A stretch of 64,000 bases of DNA. Origin: Pedobacter ghigonis. GTDB lineage: Bacteria > Bacteroidota > Bacteroidia > Sphingobacteriales > Sphingobacteriaceae. The first letter of the stretch is position 1, and each line of letters opens with the position of its first letter. Position numbers and translations under genes: made by a program. The stretch lies in assembly GCF_903166585.1 (NCBI RefSeq), contig NZ_CAESCM010000004.1:62001-126000 (forward strand). Direction: 5' to 3'. This document shows positions 1 to 6,473 of this stretch, in pieces. Under the pieces are notes generated by a model. It saw only the letters and a program-made list of their open reading frames with translations. It did not search any database and had not been told where the DNA came from.

Positions 1-184
1 ACTTACAGCTGCTCATTACTTTCATCTCGATCCTATTTTATTTATTCTCTATTTTTTAATCGTAGCAGGGCTCATGTTGCTGGAGCATTTGCGCCGAAGC
101 AAAATTTTAAACCTCGGCTGGGCCATGAGTATTAGCTGGGTACTTTATCGTTTAATTGTTTTAATACTAATCCTATTATTTTAA
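1..184 (+). CDS. C-terminal end of an integral membrane protein (partial)
   Basis: An open frame enters from the left edge (codons begin at base 2) and ends in TAA four bases before the next ATG. The 60 visible residues are very hydrophobic: one segment around LFILYFLIVAGLMLL, a short basic loop (EHLRRSK) and a last segment ending VLILILLF. It is therefore the end of a multi-pass inner-membrane protein, and the tight spacing suggests co-transcription with the oxidoreductase that follows. The tail would fit a UbiA-type prenyltransferase, but no diagnostic motif is visible, so no function is assigned. Confidence 0.6.
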   Translation, partial: LTAAHYFHLDPILFILYFLIVAGLMLLEHLRRSKILNLGWAMSISWVLYRLIVLILILLF

Positions 185-188
185 AATC

Positions 189-1106
189 ATGAAGTTTAGA
201 AAAATTGTCCTGGCAGGTGGAAACGGCTATTTGGGTGGCGTACTGGCCAAACATTTCAGTCCAATAACCGATGAAATTATTATCCTTTCGAGGAAAGCAC
301 AACCCAAAAACGGCAATATTGAAACTGTGGTTTGGGATGGAAAAACAACAAACGAGTGGACTAAAGCACTCAACAATGCCGACCTGCTTGTAAATCTCTG
401 CGGTAAAAACGTAAACTGCAGGTACACCACCAAAAACAGGAAAGAAATTATTCAATCAAGACTACAACCTACGGCTTTGTTGGGAAAGGTTCTACAGAAA
501 ATGGATAACCCACCTAAACTCTGGATCAATGTTACTTCTGCTACGATATATCGCCATGCCGAAGACCGGTATCAGGATGAAATAAACGGAGAAATCGGTA
601 CAGGTTTTTCTGTCGAGGTATGTAAAGCCTGGGAAAGCAGCTTTTTTGAGAATAATACCTCGCATACCCGGAAAATTGCTTTAAGAATGGGCATAGTACT
701 CGGTAAAAAAGATGGTGCCTTTCCACGGCTCCTAAATCTTGCAAAAGCAGGTATGGGCGGCAAGCAGGGCAATGGCGAGCAATATGTAAGCTGGGTGCAC
801 GAGCAGGATGCTGCCCTCAGTATCCAATGGTTGCTCGAACAGGAAAAAATTAGCGGGGTTATTAACTGTACGGCTCCTGAACCGGTTAAAAATTACCTGC
901 TAATGTCCGCCATCCGAAAAACCTGTGGAATAACCTTTGGTTTTCCAGCACCCGCATGGTTCCTGGCAATAGGTGCTAAAATTATAGGCACTGAGACTGA
1001 ACTGATTTTAAAAAGCAGGTGGGTTAAACCTACAATCTTGTTAAATACCGGATTTGAGTTTAAATACCCAAGCATTGAATGTGCGGTTGAAGCTATTTTA
1101 AAATAA
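189..1106 (+). CDS. TIGR01777-family SDR-type oxidoreductase (YfcH-like epimerase fold)
   Basis: This 305-residue protein starts with a Rossmann nucleotide-binding motif, GGNGYLGG at residues 10-17, as in extended short-chain dehydrogenases/epimerases. The middle carries the TIGR01777 signature region (WINVTSATIYRH, then ALRMGIVLGK), and the last 50 residues resemble DUF1731, including FPAPAWFLAIGA. The length is normal for the family. The physiological substrate of these proteins is not established. The gene starts four bases after the preceding membrane protein and is followed after 48 bases by an SRPBCC-fold protein. That pairing recurs in the family, in which oxidoreductase and ligand-binding domains are sometimes fused. 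Confidence 0.85.
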   Translation: MKFRKIVLAGGNGYLGGVLAKHFSPITDEIIILSRKAQPKNGNIETVVWDGKTTNEWTKALNNADLLVNLCGKNVNCRYTTKNRKEIIQSRLQPTALLGKVLQKMDNPPKLWINVTSATIYRHAEDRYQDEINGEIGTGFSVEVCKAWESSFFENNTSHTRKIALRMGIVLGKKDGAFPRLLNLAKAGMGGKQGNGEQYVSWVHEQDAALSIQWLLEQEKISGVINCTAPEPVKNYLLMSAIRKTCGITFGFPAPAWFLAIGAKIIGTETELILKSRWVKPTILLNTGFEFKYPSIECAVEAILK

Positions 1107-1154
1107 GTTTTTGCATGCATAACCGAATCCATTAAAAATCTCAAAACAGACGTG

Positions 1155-1607
1155 ATGCCCACCTTATTGTTAAAAACAAGAATTTATGCACCAGTAGAAA
1201 AGTGCTTCGATTTAGCCAGAAATTTAGACCTGCACATGGAGTCGATGAAAGGTACTAAAGAAAAAGTGATAGCTGGAAAATTGAGTGGTTTAATCGGACT
1301 TGGCGAGAACGTTACCTGGCAGGCCAGGCATTTTGGGTTAAGTTTTAAGATGACAAACAAAATTACGGCAATGAAACCTCCGTTTTATTTTGTTGATGAA
1401 ATGCTAAGCGGACCTTTTAAAAAACTGCACCATCAGCACCATTTTACTTTAACAAATGCATATACCGAAATGACGGATATTTTTGCATTCCAATCGCCCG
1501 TGGGTTTACTTGGTCGTTTGGTCGATCTGTTATTTTTGAAGCGTTATATGTGTAAATTACTAATTGCCCGAAATCAAGTCATAAAGTTAGCAGCAGAACT
1601 CCCTTAA
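1155..1607 (+). CDS. SRPBCC-family protein (START/polyketide-cyclase-like fold)
   Basis: The protein has about 150 residues. It begins LLLKTRIYAPVEKCFDLARNLDLHMES, the usual first strand and helix of the SRPBCC hydrophobic-pocket fold, and continues with WQARHFGLSFKMTNKI and DEMLSGPFKKLHHQH, typical of the family's central sheet. A GTG one codon upstream (1152) is also in frame; ATG at 1155 is preferred. Family members bind or convert hydrophobic ligands, but the ligand cannot be read from sequence. The gene follows the TIGR01777 oxidoreductase closely on the same strand, so a shared operon and related substrate are likely. Confidence 0.75.
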   Translation: MPTLLLKTRIYAPVEKCFDLARNLDLHMESMKGTKEKVIAGKLSGLIGLGENVTWQARHFGLSFKMTNKITAMKPPFYFVDEMLSGPFKKLHHQHHFTLTNAYTEMTDIFAFQSPVGLLGRLVDLLFLKRYMCKLLIARNQVIKLAAELP

Positions 1608-1616
1608 AACAAAAAA

Positions 1617-1634
1617 CCCTGAACAAGTTCAGGG
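1617..1634. terminator. Bidirectional hairpin terminator
   Basis: CCCTGAA and TTCAGGG form a perfect 7-8 bp stem around CAAG. It lies between two converging genes. On the minus strand it is followed by a T-rich tract (complement of AAAACAAAAAA), so it best serves the minus-strand DUF4834 gene and may also stop plus-strand transcripts. Confidence 0.8.
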
Positions 1635-1640
1635 CTAGAA

Positions 1641-1889
1641 TTATTTTACTTCTTCGTAATCGACAAAATCGCCGAGTTTATCTGTTTTACTCTGATCGGG
1701 CCGTGGCGGCATATAATCTATTGAAATAGAACCTTCGGGTTTAGATCTTCTTTGTTGCTGCTGACCTGTGGCCTGACTTTGCATCTTGCTTGCCAGGTTA
1801 TTAAACAGCATAGGTAGTATCAACCTGATCAACATTCTGATCAGCCAGAGCACCAATATTGTTATGAAAATGAATTTTATTAATGTCAT
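1641..1889 (-). CDS. DUF4834-like small membrane protein
   Basis: The protein has 82 residues. One long N-terminal hydrophobic segment (residues 3-30, FIFITILVLWLIRMLIRLILP) is followed by a Gln/Arg-rich linker (QQQQRRSKPEG) and a conserved-looking acidic tail with DKLGDFVDYEEVK. This layout, one membrane anchor plus a cytoplasmic tail ending in FVDYEEV, matches the small DUF4834 proteins common in Bacteroidota. Their function is unknown. It stands as a single gene with its own 3' hairpin. Confidence 0.7.
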   Translation of the reverse strand: MTLIKFIFITILVLWLIRMLIRLILPMLFNNLASKMQSQATGQQQQRRSKPEGSISIDYMPPRPDQSKTDKLGDFVDYEEVK

Positions 1890-1994
1890 GTTAATAATTT
1901 ACGCTTATTACAAATATAGACGACACAAAATTTATTTTGTTACTTTTTAGGTCTTTAATTGCAATTTGATTACAAATATAATACGTATAAAGCG

Positions 1995-2522
1995 CTATAA
2001 AGGTTTTAGGGAGATTTTAATCACCTTGTCTTTACCAGGCAATTTATCTTCAACTGATACAACTTTTACACCTGCTACAATATCGTTAACGATAAAGAAA
2101 TCAGGGCGGCTAGGCAATTCTTTTGCATCCACAAATACAGGCCAATTCCAGTTCTTCTTTCTAATCCTGAAGTTTTTAAACAAATCCTTCAAACTCCATA
2201 ACTTCAAATCCTTTTTTAGATCTATTAAGATTACCCCGTTTTGTCCCCTACTTCCATATACCGCTGTGGCAGAGGCATCTTTTAGCACATTTATAGCCAG
2301 GACGCTGGAAGGACGGATGTAATCTGTTATTGCCGCACTATCAACAACGACACCATTCACCACATACAAGGGAGACTTGCTTATTGGAATTGAAACCCTG
2401 CAAATCATAACTATCTTCCGATCGGCAACAGGACTAATAGTTGCCTTCGTATTAATAGATTCCTGGGCAAATGCAGTAGTAGTTAATGCAAAAATTAAAA
2501 AGCAAAAATAAAGGTGTTTCAT
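1995..2522 (-). CDS. Secreted protein with an isolated TonB-receptor plug-like domain
   Basis: This 175-residue protein has a clear signal peptide (MKHLYFCFLIFALTTTAFAQ). The core contains PLYVVNGVVVDS followed by VLAINVLKDASATAVYGSRGQNGVILI, the hallmark of the plug domain of SusC/RagA-type outer-membrane receptors. No beta-barrel or carboxypeptidase-like N-domain follows; the chain ends after a short basic tail. Similar free plug proteins exist in Bacteroidota, but their role is unknown. Its start codon overlaps the stop of the upstream YwbE gene by one base (TAATG), suggesting translational coupling. Confidence 0.75.
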   Translation of the reverse strand: MKHLYFCFLIFALTTTAFAQESINTKATISPVADRKIVMICRVSIPISKSPLYVVNGVVVDSAAITDYIRPSSVLAINVLKDASATAVYGSRGQNGVILIDLKKDLKLWSLKDLFKNFRIRKKNWNWPVFVDAKELPSRPDFFIVNDIVAGVKVVSVEDKLPGKDKVIKISLKPL

Positions 2523-2719
2523 TAATCTTCTACAATTTCAGCAACGCGGCCTACCTGGCCATCTTCGAGCCGAACTTTTATTCCCCTGGAGTGGAATGCG
2601 GATGAAGTAAGCAGATCTTTTACTACGCCGTAGGTAATGTTTCCCGATCTTTGATCTTTCTTCAAAATAATTCCGACTTCTAATCCCGGATAAATATCTT
2701 TTCTGTTCTGCCCGTCCAT
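2522..2719 (-). CDS. YwbE-family small protein
   Basis: From ATG at 2719 this encodes 65 residues. They begin MDGQNRKDIYPGLEVGIILK, continue with DQRSGNITYGVVKDLLTSS, and end GIKVRLEDGQVGRVAEIVED, closely matching the YwbE family (DUF2196), which is usually 60-70 residues long. The frame stays open upstream to a TTG, but the extra residues do not resemble the family. The role is unknown; the fold looks like a small beta-barrel. It is co-directional and overlaps the plug-domain gene downstream by one base. Confidence 0.85.
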   Translation of the reverse strand: MDGQNRKDIYPGLEVGIILKKDQRSGNITYGVVKDLLTSSAFHSRGIKVRLEDGQVGRVAEIVED

Positions 2720-2775
2720 TGTGCTGTATTGTGATGATGAATGAAACACCAAAATTCCACAATAATTTTGAATAT

Positions 2776-4068
2776 CTATGGTAATTTACTGAAATCTATT
2801 TCTGGTTGCTTACCAACAGTGGTTCTGTTCAACACTTTTCTTGGCGAGGTATAATCATTAAAAAAACCGCCGTTTTTGAGATAAAAAGATCCTTTGTTAA
2901 TTCCACCCTGATAATCCATCCTGTAACCCTTCATGCCTGTATTATCGGTCGTAAACCTGGCCGATTTCAACTCCGTCCAAACGCCTTTATCATCGCATAT
3001 CCATTGGTTATTAAACAGTACTTTCCTGGATAGATCTCCTTGAACCGGCGAAAAATTTTCTAAAAAGGAATGGAAACGTTTTAAATAAGTTTTGGTTTGT
3101 GGTCTGGTAAAGCTGGCTATCAATTGCCATTTATTGGTTTCAGGGGCAAAAAAGTAAGCGGTATAAGTGGTTAGGCTATCTCTTCCCGGAACACCATGTA
3201 GTAAAAACTTATAGGTGTTTCCAGCTTTCCACATGTAATTTAAATAGCTCTGTCCGCCTGCTCCTTCATTGCCAAATTCGCCGGTATGTACATTCTCGCC
3301 TTTCTTTAACATTTTAATTTTGTGCGATTCAGGAATGCTTTTAGGATCGTCGGTATTGAAAGGACTCCAAACCGAAAACAGGATATGTCTTTCGGTAGGA
3401 CTGTTAACCTGCATCCCAAAATAACCTTCGCCAAAGCCGTTAGCCATAAAATAAGAGCCCAGAATATCTTCGCCTTTGGGCACGGTAACTTCGTTGTAGT
3501 ACCATTCGGCATTTACATTTTCGGGTTGCAGGTAGTTCAAATGAACAGATGGCCCACGACGGCCCCAATGAAAGAAATTGCCTTCATTATTTTTAACATA
3601 GGCTGTTTTACCTTCAACAGCCGATCCGCTGATTGCTAAATTTGCCAGAGATGGAAATTTGCTACCACTTTTGCTTAAGCCTTTAATGGTGAGGGCAACG
3701 TAGCCTGTATCTTTAACCGTCCACTCGCCAATTTTGCCATCCAAAGTCTTACTTTCATCAAAGTTTACTTCTTTCGGTTGATTGTTAATTGAAAACGATA
3801 AGGTTGACTGCCCTTCAACAACTGGTTTTTCATTTACAGAAACGATTACTGTACCCGGTTTAGCCACTCTAAAATATGCTGTAAAATACTCTTTCGAATT
3901 TGACCAGTTTACAATTCCCCTATTTGACAGTGTTCTCTCAGAATCCTGATGTAATGAGCTGTAAGCATTACCACCAAGCGGAAGTGTAATAATTCCCTGG
4001 TTTTGGGCATAACCATCCAGCCCGATAGCGCTGAGCACGATCAGCGTTACTAGTTTTAAAGATTTCAT
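2776..4068 (-). CDS. Exported DUF5077/DUF3472-domain protein
   Basis: The 430-residue protein has a signal peptide ending near GYAQ (residue 21). Residues about 25-150 look like the DUF5077 beta-sandwich (GNAYSSLHQ, then EYFTAYFRVAKPGTVIVSV). The rest matches DUF3472: SVHLNYLQPENVNAEWYYNEVTVPKGED, GYFGMQVNSPTERHILFSVWSPF and the C-terminal KGYRMDYQGG. In Bacteroidota these proteins often sit in carbohydrate-utilisation regions and are thought to be carbohydrate-binding, but no activity is established. It is downstream of uvrB on the same strand, separated by a strong inverted repeat, and is probably expressed separately. Confidence 0.8.
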   Translation of the reverse strand: MKSLKLVTLIVLSAIGLDGYAQNQGIITLPLGGNAYSSLHQDSERTLSNRGIVNWSNSKEYFTAYFRVAKPGTVIVSVNEKPVVEGQSTLSFSINNQPKEVNFDESKTLDGKIGEWTVKDTGYVALTIKGLSKSGSKFPSLANLAISGSAVEGKTAYVKNNEGNFFHWGRRGPSVHLNYLQPENVNAEWYYNEVTVPKGEDILGSYFMANGFGEGYFGMQVNSPTERHILFSVWSPFNTDDPKSIPESHKIKMLKKGENVHTGEFGNEGAGGQSYLNYMWKAGNTYKFLLHGVPGRDSLTTYTAYFFAPETNKWQLIASFTRPQTKTYLKRFHSFLENFSPVQGDLSRKVLFNNQWICDDKGVWTELKSARFTTDNTGMKGYRMDYQGGINKGSFYLKNGGFFNDYTSPRKVLNRTTVGKQPEIDFSKLP

Positions 4069-4072
4069 TTAA

Positions 4073-4127
4073 TGATTTTTAGATAACTTATTGAATTGCA
4101 ATTCTAATTGAAATTATCTAAAAATCA
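4073..4127. promoter_or_regulatory. 14-bp inverted repeat with nested palindrome before the DUF3472 gene
   Basis: TGATTTTTAGATAA (4073-4086) is repeated perfectly inverted as TTATCTAAAAATCA (4114-4127). The 27-base spacer holds a second palindrome, GAATTGCAATTC (4093-4104). On the minus strand the structure lies 18 bases after the uvrB stop and ends four bases before the DUF3472 start codon. It could be a terminator-like hairpin for uvrB, an mRNA structure around the start, or a protein-binding site; sequence alone does not decide. Confidence 0.6.
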
Positions 4128-4145
4128 CTTATTAAAACCAAAACG

Positions 4146-6188
4146 TTACTTAGCGAATTTCTCGTTAAACATTTTCTCCAAAGCAAACATTTCGTCACGC
4201 AATTTTGCGGCTTGTAAAAAGTCCATTTCTTTGGCTGCCTTCTGCATATCTTTACGGGTATTATCAATGGCACGCTGCAATTCTCCCTTGCCCATGTACT
4301 GCACAATCGGATCGGCAGCAATACTGATTTCAGCATTTTCGACATAGGCTCTGGCTTTATTATCACTTGCCTTTTGCGAGAAATCGAGTACGGAAGTCTG
4401 TTCTAAAATTGCTTCACGCGATTTGCCAACTGTCTTCGGTGTAATACCATGCTCCAAATTATAAGCAATCTGTTTTTCCCGGCGGCGGTTGGTTTCATCA
4501 ATGGTTTTCTCCATACTGTCAGTCATCCCGTCAGCATACATAATAACCCGGCCTCTATCATTACGTGCTGCACGGCCAATGGTTTGAATTAATGATTTTT
4601 CTGAACGTAAAAAACCTTCCTTATCGGCATCCAAAATGGCAACAAGTGTTACTTCAGGTAAATCCAAACCTTCACGCAACAGGTTAATCCCTACCAAAAC
4701 ATCGAATTCGCCCAATCGCAGGCCACGAAGGATCTCTACCCGCTCTAATGTCTTAATTTCAGAGTGGATATACCGCGTTTTTATATTCAAACGATCAAGA
4801 TATTTGGTTAACTCTTCGGCCATACGCTTGGTTAAAGTTGTGACCAAAATCCGTCCGCCATCTTTAATGGTCAGGTCTATCTCATCCAGTAAATCATCAA
4901 CCTGGTTAATGGCAGGCCTGATTTCGATAATTGGATCCAACAAGCCCGTTGGCCTGATTACCTGCTCAATTACTACCCCTTCTGATTTTTCCAGTTCATA
5001 TTCGGCCGGTGTGGCACTTACGTAGATCGTTTGTGGAGCAAGTGCTTCAAATTCGTTAAAATTTAAAGGCCTGTTATCCAGCGCAGCCGGCAAACGGAAA
5101 CCATATTCAACCAACGAGAGCTTACGCGACCTATCGCCACCATACATGGCCCTGATTTGTGGTACTGTAACGTGACTTTCATCAATTACCATTAAATAAT
5201 CATCCGGAAAGTAATCTAACAAACAGAAAGGGCGCATGCCCGGCTGCCTGCCATCGAAGAAACGCGAATAATTTTCAATACCTGAGCAATAGCCCAGTTC
5301 TTTCATCATTTCGATATCAAAATTGGTTCGTTCTTCTAAACGTTTGGCCTCGAGTAAATGCCTGTCGGCTATTAATTGGTTTTTTCTAATCTCGAGCTCC
5401 TCCTGAATGCCCCAGATAGAAGAATTGAAACGATCTTTAGGCGTTACGAAAAGATTGGCCGGATAAACTGCCATGTCTTCTAATTTTTCTAAAGTTTTAC
5501 CAGAAACCGGATCAATAGTAGAAAGCTCTTCAATATCATCGCCAAAAAACGAAATGCGGTAAGCGTGATCGAGGTAAGCAGGATAAATATCTACCGTATC
5601 GCCCTTAACCCGGAATGTTCCGCGTTTAAAATCGGTTGTGGTACGGGAGTATAAAATTTCTACCAGACTGTGCAAAAAGGCATTCCGCGAAATTCTTAAT
5701 CCAACTCCAAAACGGAAAACCATTTTAGAAAAATCCTCGGGATTACCCATACCATAAATACACGAGATGGACGATACCACGATGATGTCGCGCCTGCCAC
5801 TCATTAAAGATGATGTGGTGCGCAAGCGCAGCTTTTCAATCTCTTCGTTAATGCTCAGGTCTTTTTCGATATAAGTGTTGCTCGAAGCGATAAAAGCCTC
5901 TGGCTGATAATAATCGTAGTAAGAAACAAAGTAATTGACAGAATTTTCAGGAAAAAAATTCTTGAATTCGCCATAAAGCTGTGCCGCCAGTGTTTTATTG
6001 TGGCTTAAAATTAATGTTGGCTTTTGGGTTTGCTCAATTACGTTTGCTACCGTAAAAGTTTTGCCTGATCCGGTTACGCCGAGTAAAGTTTGATAATGCT
6101 CGTTGGCGTTTACACCATCAACCAGTTGTTTGATGGCATTGGGTTGATCTCCGGTAGGTTGATATTCTGAGGTGATTTTAAATTTCAT
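4146..6188 (-). CDS. uvrB: Excinuclease ABC subunit UvrB
   Basis: UvrB is the helicase-like damage-verification subunit of bacterial nucleotide excision repair; it is loaded by UvrA and then recruits UvrC. Walker A is GVTGSGKT at residues 37-44. The beta-hairpin region has YYDYYQPEAFI, the DEAD-like box is DESHVT, and helicase motifs include LVTTLTKRMAEELT and QTIGRAARN. The C-terminal UVR motif is present (KDMQKAAKEMDFLQAAKLRDEMFALE). The length of 680 is normal for the family. No uvrA or uvrC is in the window. Confidence 0.98.
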   Translation of the reverse strand: MKFKITSEYQPTGDQPNAIKQLVDGVNANEHYQTLLGVTGSGKTFTVANVIEQTQKPTLILSHNKTLAAQLYGEFKNFFPENSVNYFVSYYDYYQPEAFIASSNTYIEKDLSINEEIEKLRLRTTSSLMSGRRDIIVVSSISCIYGMGNPEDFSKMVFRFGVGLRISRNAFLHSLVEILYSRTTTDFKRGTFRVKGDTVDIYPAYLDHAYRISFFGDDIEELSTIDPVSGKTLEKLEDMAVYPANLFVTPKDRFNSSIWGIQEELEIRKNQLIADRHLLEAKRLEERTNFDIEMMKELGYCSGIENYSRFFDGRQPGMRPFCLLDYFPDDYLMVIDESHVTVPQIRAMYGGDRSRKLSLVEYGFRLPAALDNRPLNFNEFEALAPQTIYVSATPAEYELEKSEGVVIEQVIRPTGLLDPIIEIRPAINQVDDLLDEIDLTIKDGGRILVTTLTKRMAEELTKYLDRLNIKTRYIHSEIKTLERVEILRGLRLGEFDVLVGINLLREGLDLPEVTLVAILDADKEGFLRSEKSLIQTIGRAARNDRGRVIMYADGMTDSMEKTIDETNRRREKQIAYNLEHGITPKTVGKSREAILEQTSVLDFSQKASDNKARAYVENAEISIAADPIVQYMGKGELQRAIDNTRKDMQKAAKEMDFLQAAKLRDEMFALEKMFNEKFAK

Positions 6189-6330
6189 TGGTAACCAAAT
6201 TTACTGAAATTTTATGATGCTAAACAATTTAGCACGCTTTATTCAACCATCGAAAAGTAATTTTGTGTGGAGGAATTGGAAAAACAAAAAAGTAAAATTC
6301 AAAAAGCAAAGAAAACAGCGCTTACATAAT

Positions 6331-6396
6331 TATGTAATTTCAAAATGAAAGCTATGTAATTTCAAAATAGAAACTATGTAAATTCAAAATAAAAAC
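6331..6396. repeat. Three tandem 22-bp repeats
   Basis: Three head-to-tail units of exactly 22 bp follow the pattern TATGTAATTTCAAAAT plus a variable purine-rich hexamer (GAAAGC, AGAAAC, AAAAAC). They begin at 6331, 6353 and 6375 in the gap between uvrB and the M1 peptidase terminator. There are no spacers, so this is not a CRISPR array. The rest of the 285-base gap is AT-rich with no gene visible. Confidence 0.8.
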
Positions 6397-6415
6397 TAAA
6401 CCAACTGTTAAGCAA

Positions 6416-6447
6416 AAATCCCCATTGAATTTCTTCAATGGGGATTT
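6416..6447 (-). terminator. Terminator of the M1 peptidase gene
   Basis: A perfect 14-bp stem (AAATCCCCATTGAA with TTCAATGGGGATTT) closes a TTTC loop. On the minus strand it is followed by a short T tract and lies 26 bases past the stop codon of the peptidase. Confidence 0.85.
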
Positions 6448-6473
6448 GACAGAAAACGTCAGCTGTAAACGAT

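Noticed and set aside
1966..2322. Long plus-strand open frame opposite the plug-domain gene
   Set aside because: The product is low in family-like motifs and fully overlaps a gene with a signal peptide and clear plug motifs on the minus strand.
4636..5025. Open frame antisense to uvrB
   Set aside because: It is a shadow of the conserved uvrB coding sequence; the translation (Ser/Arg-rich) has no protein-like pattern.
6331..6396. Short CRISPR array
   Set aside because: The 22-bp units are directly adjacent without spacers and no cas genes are present.
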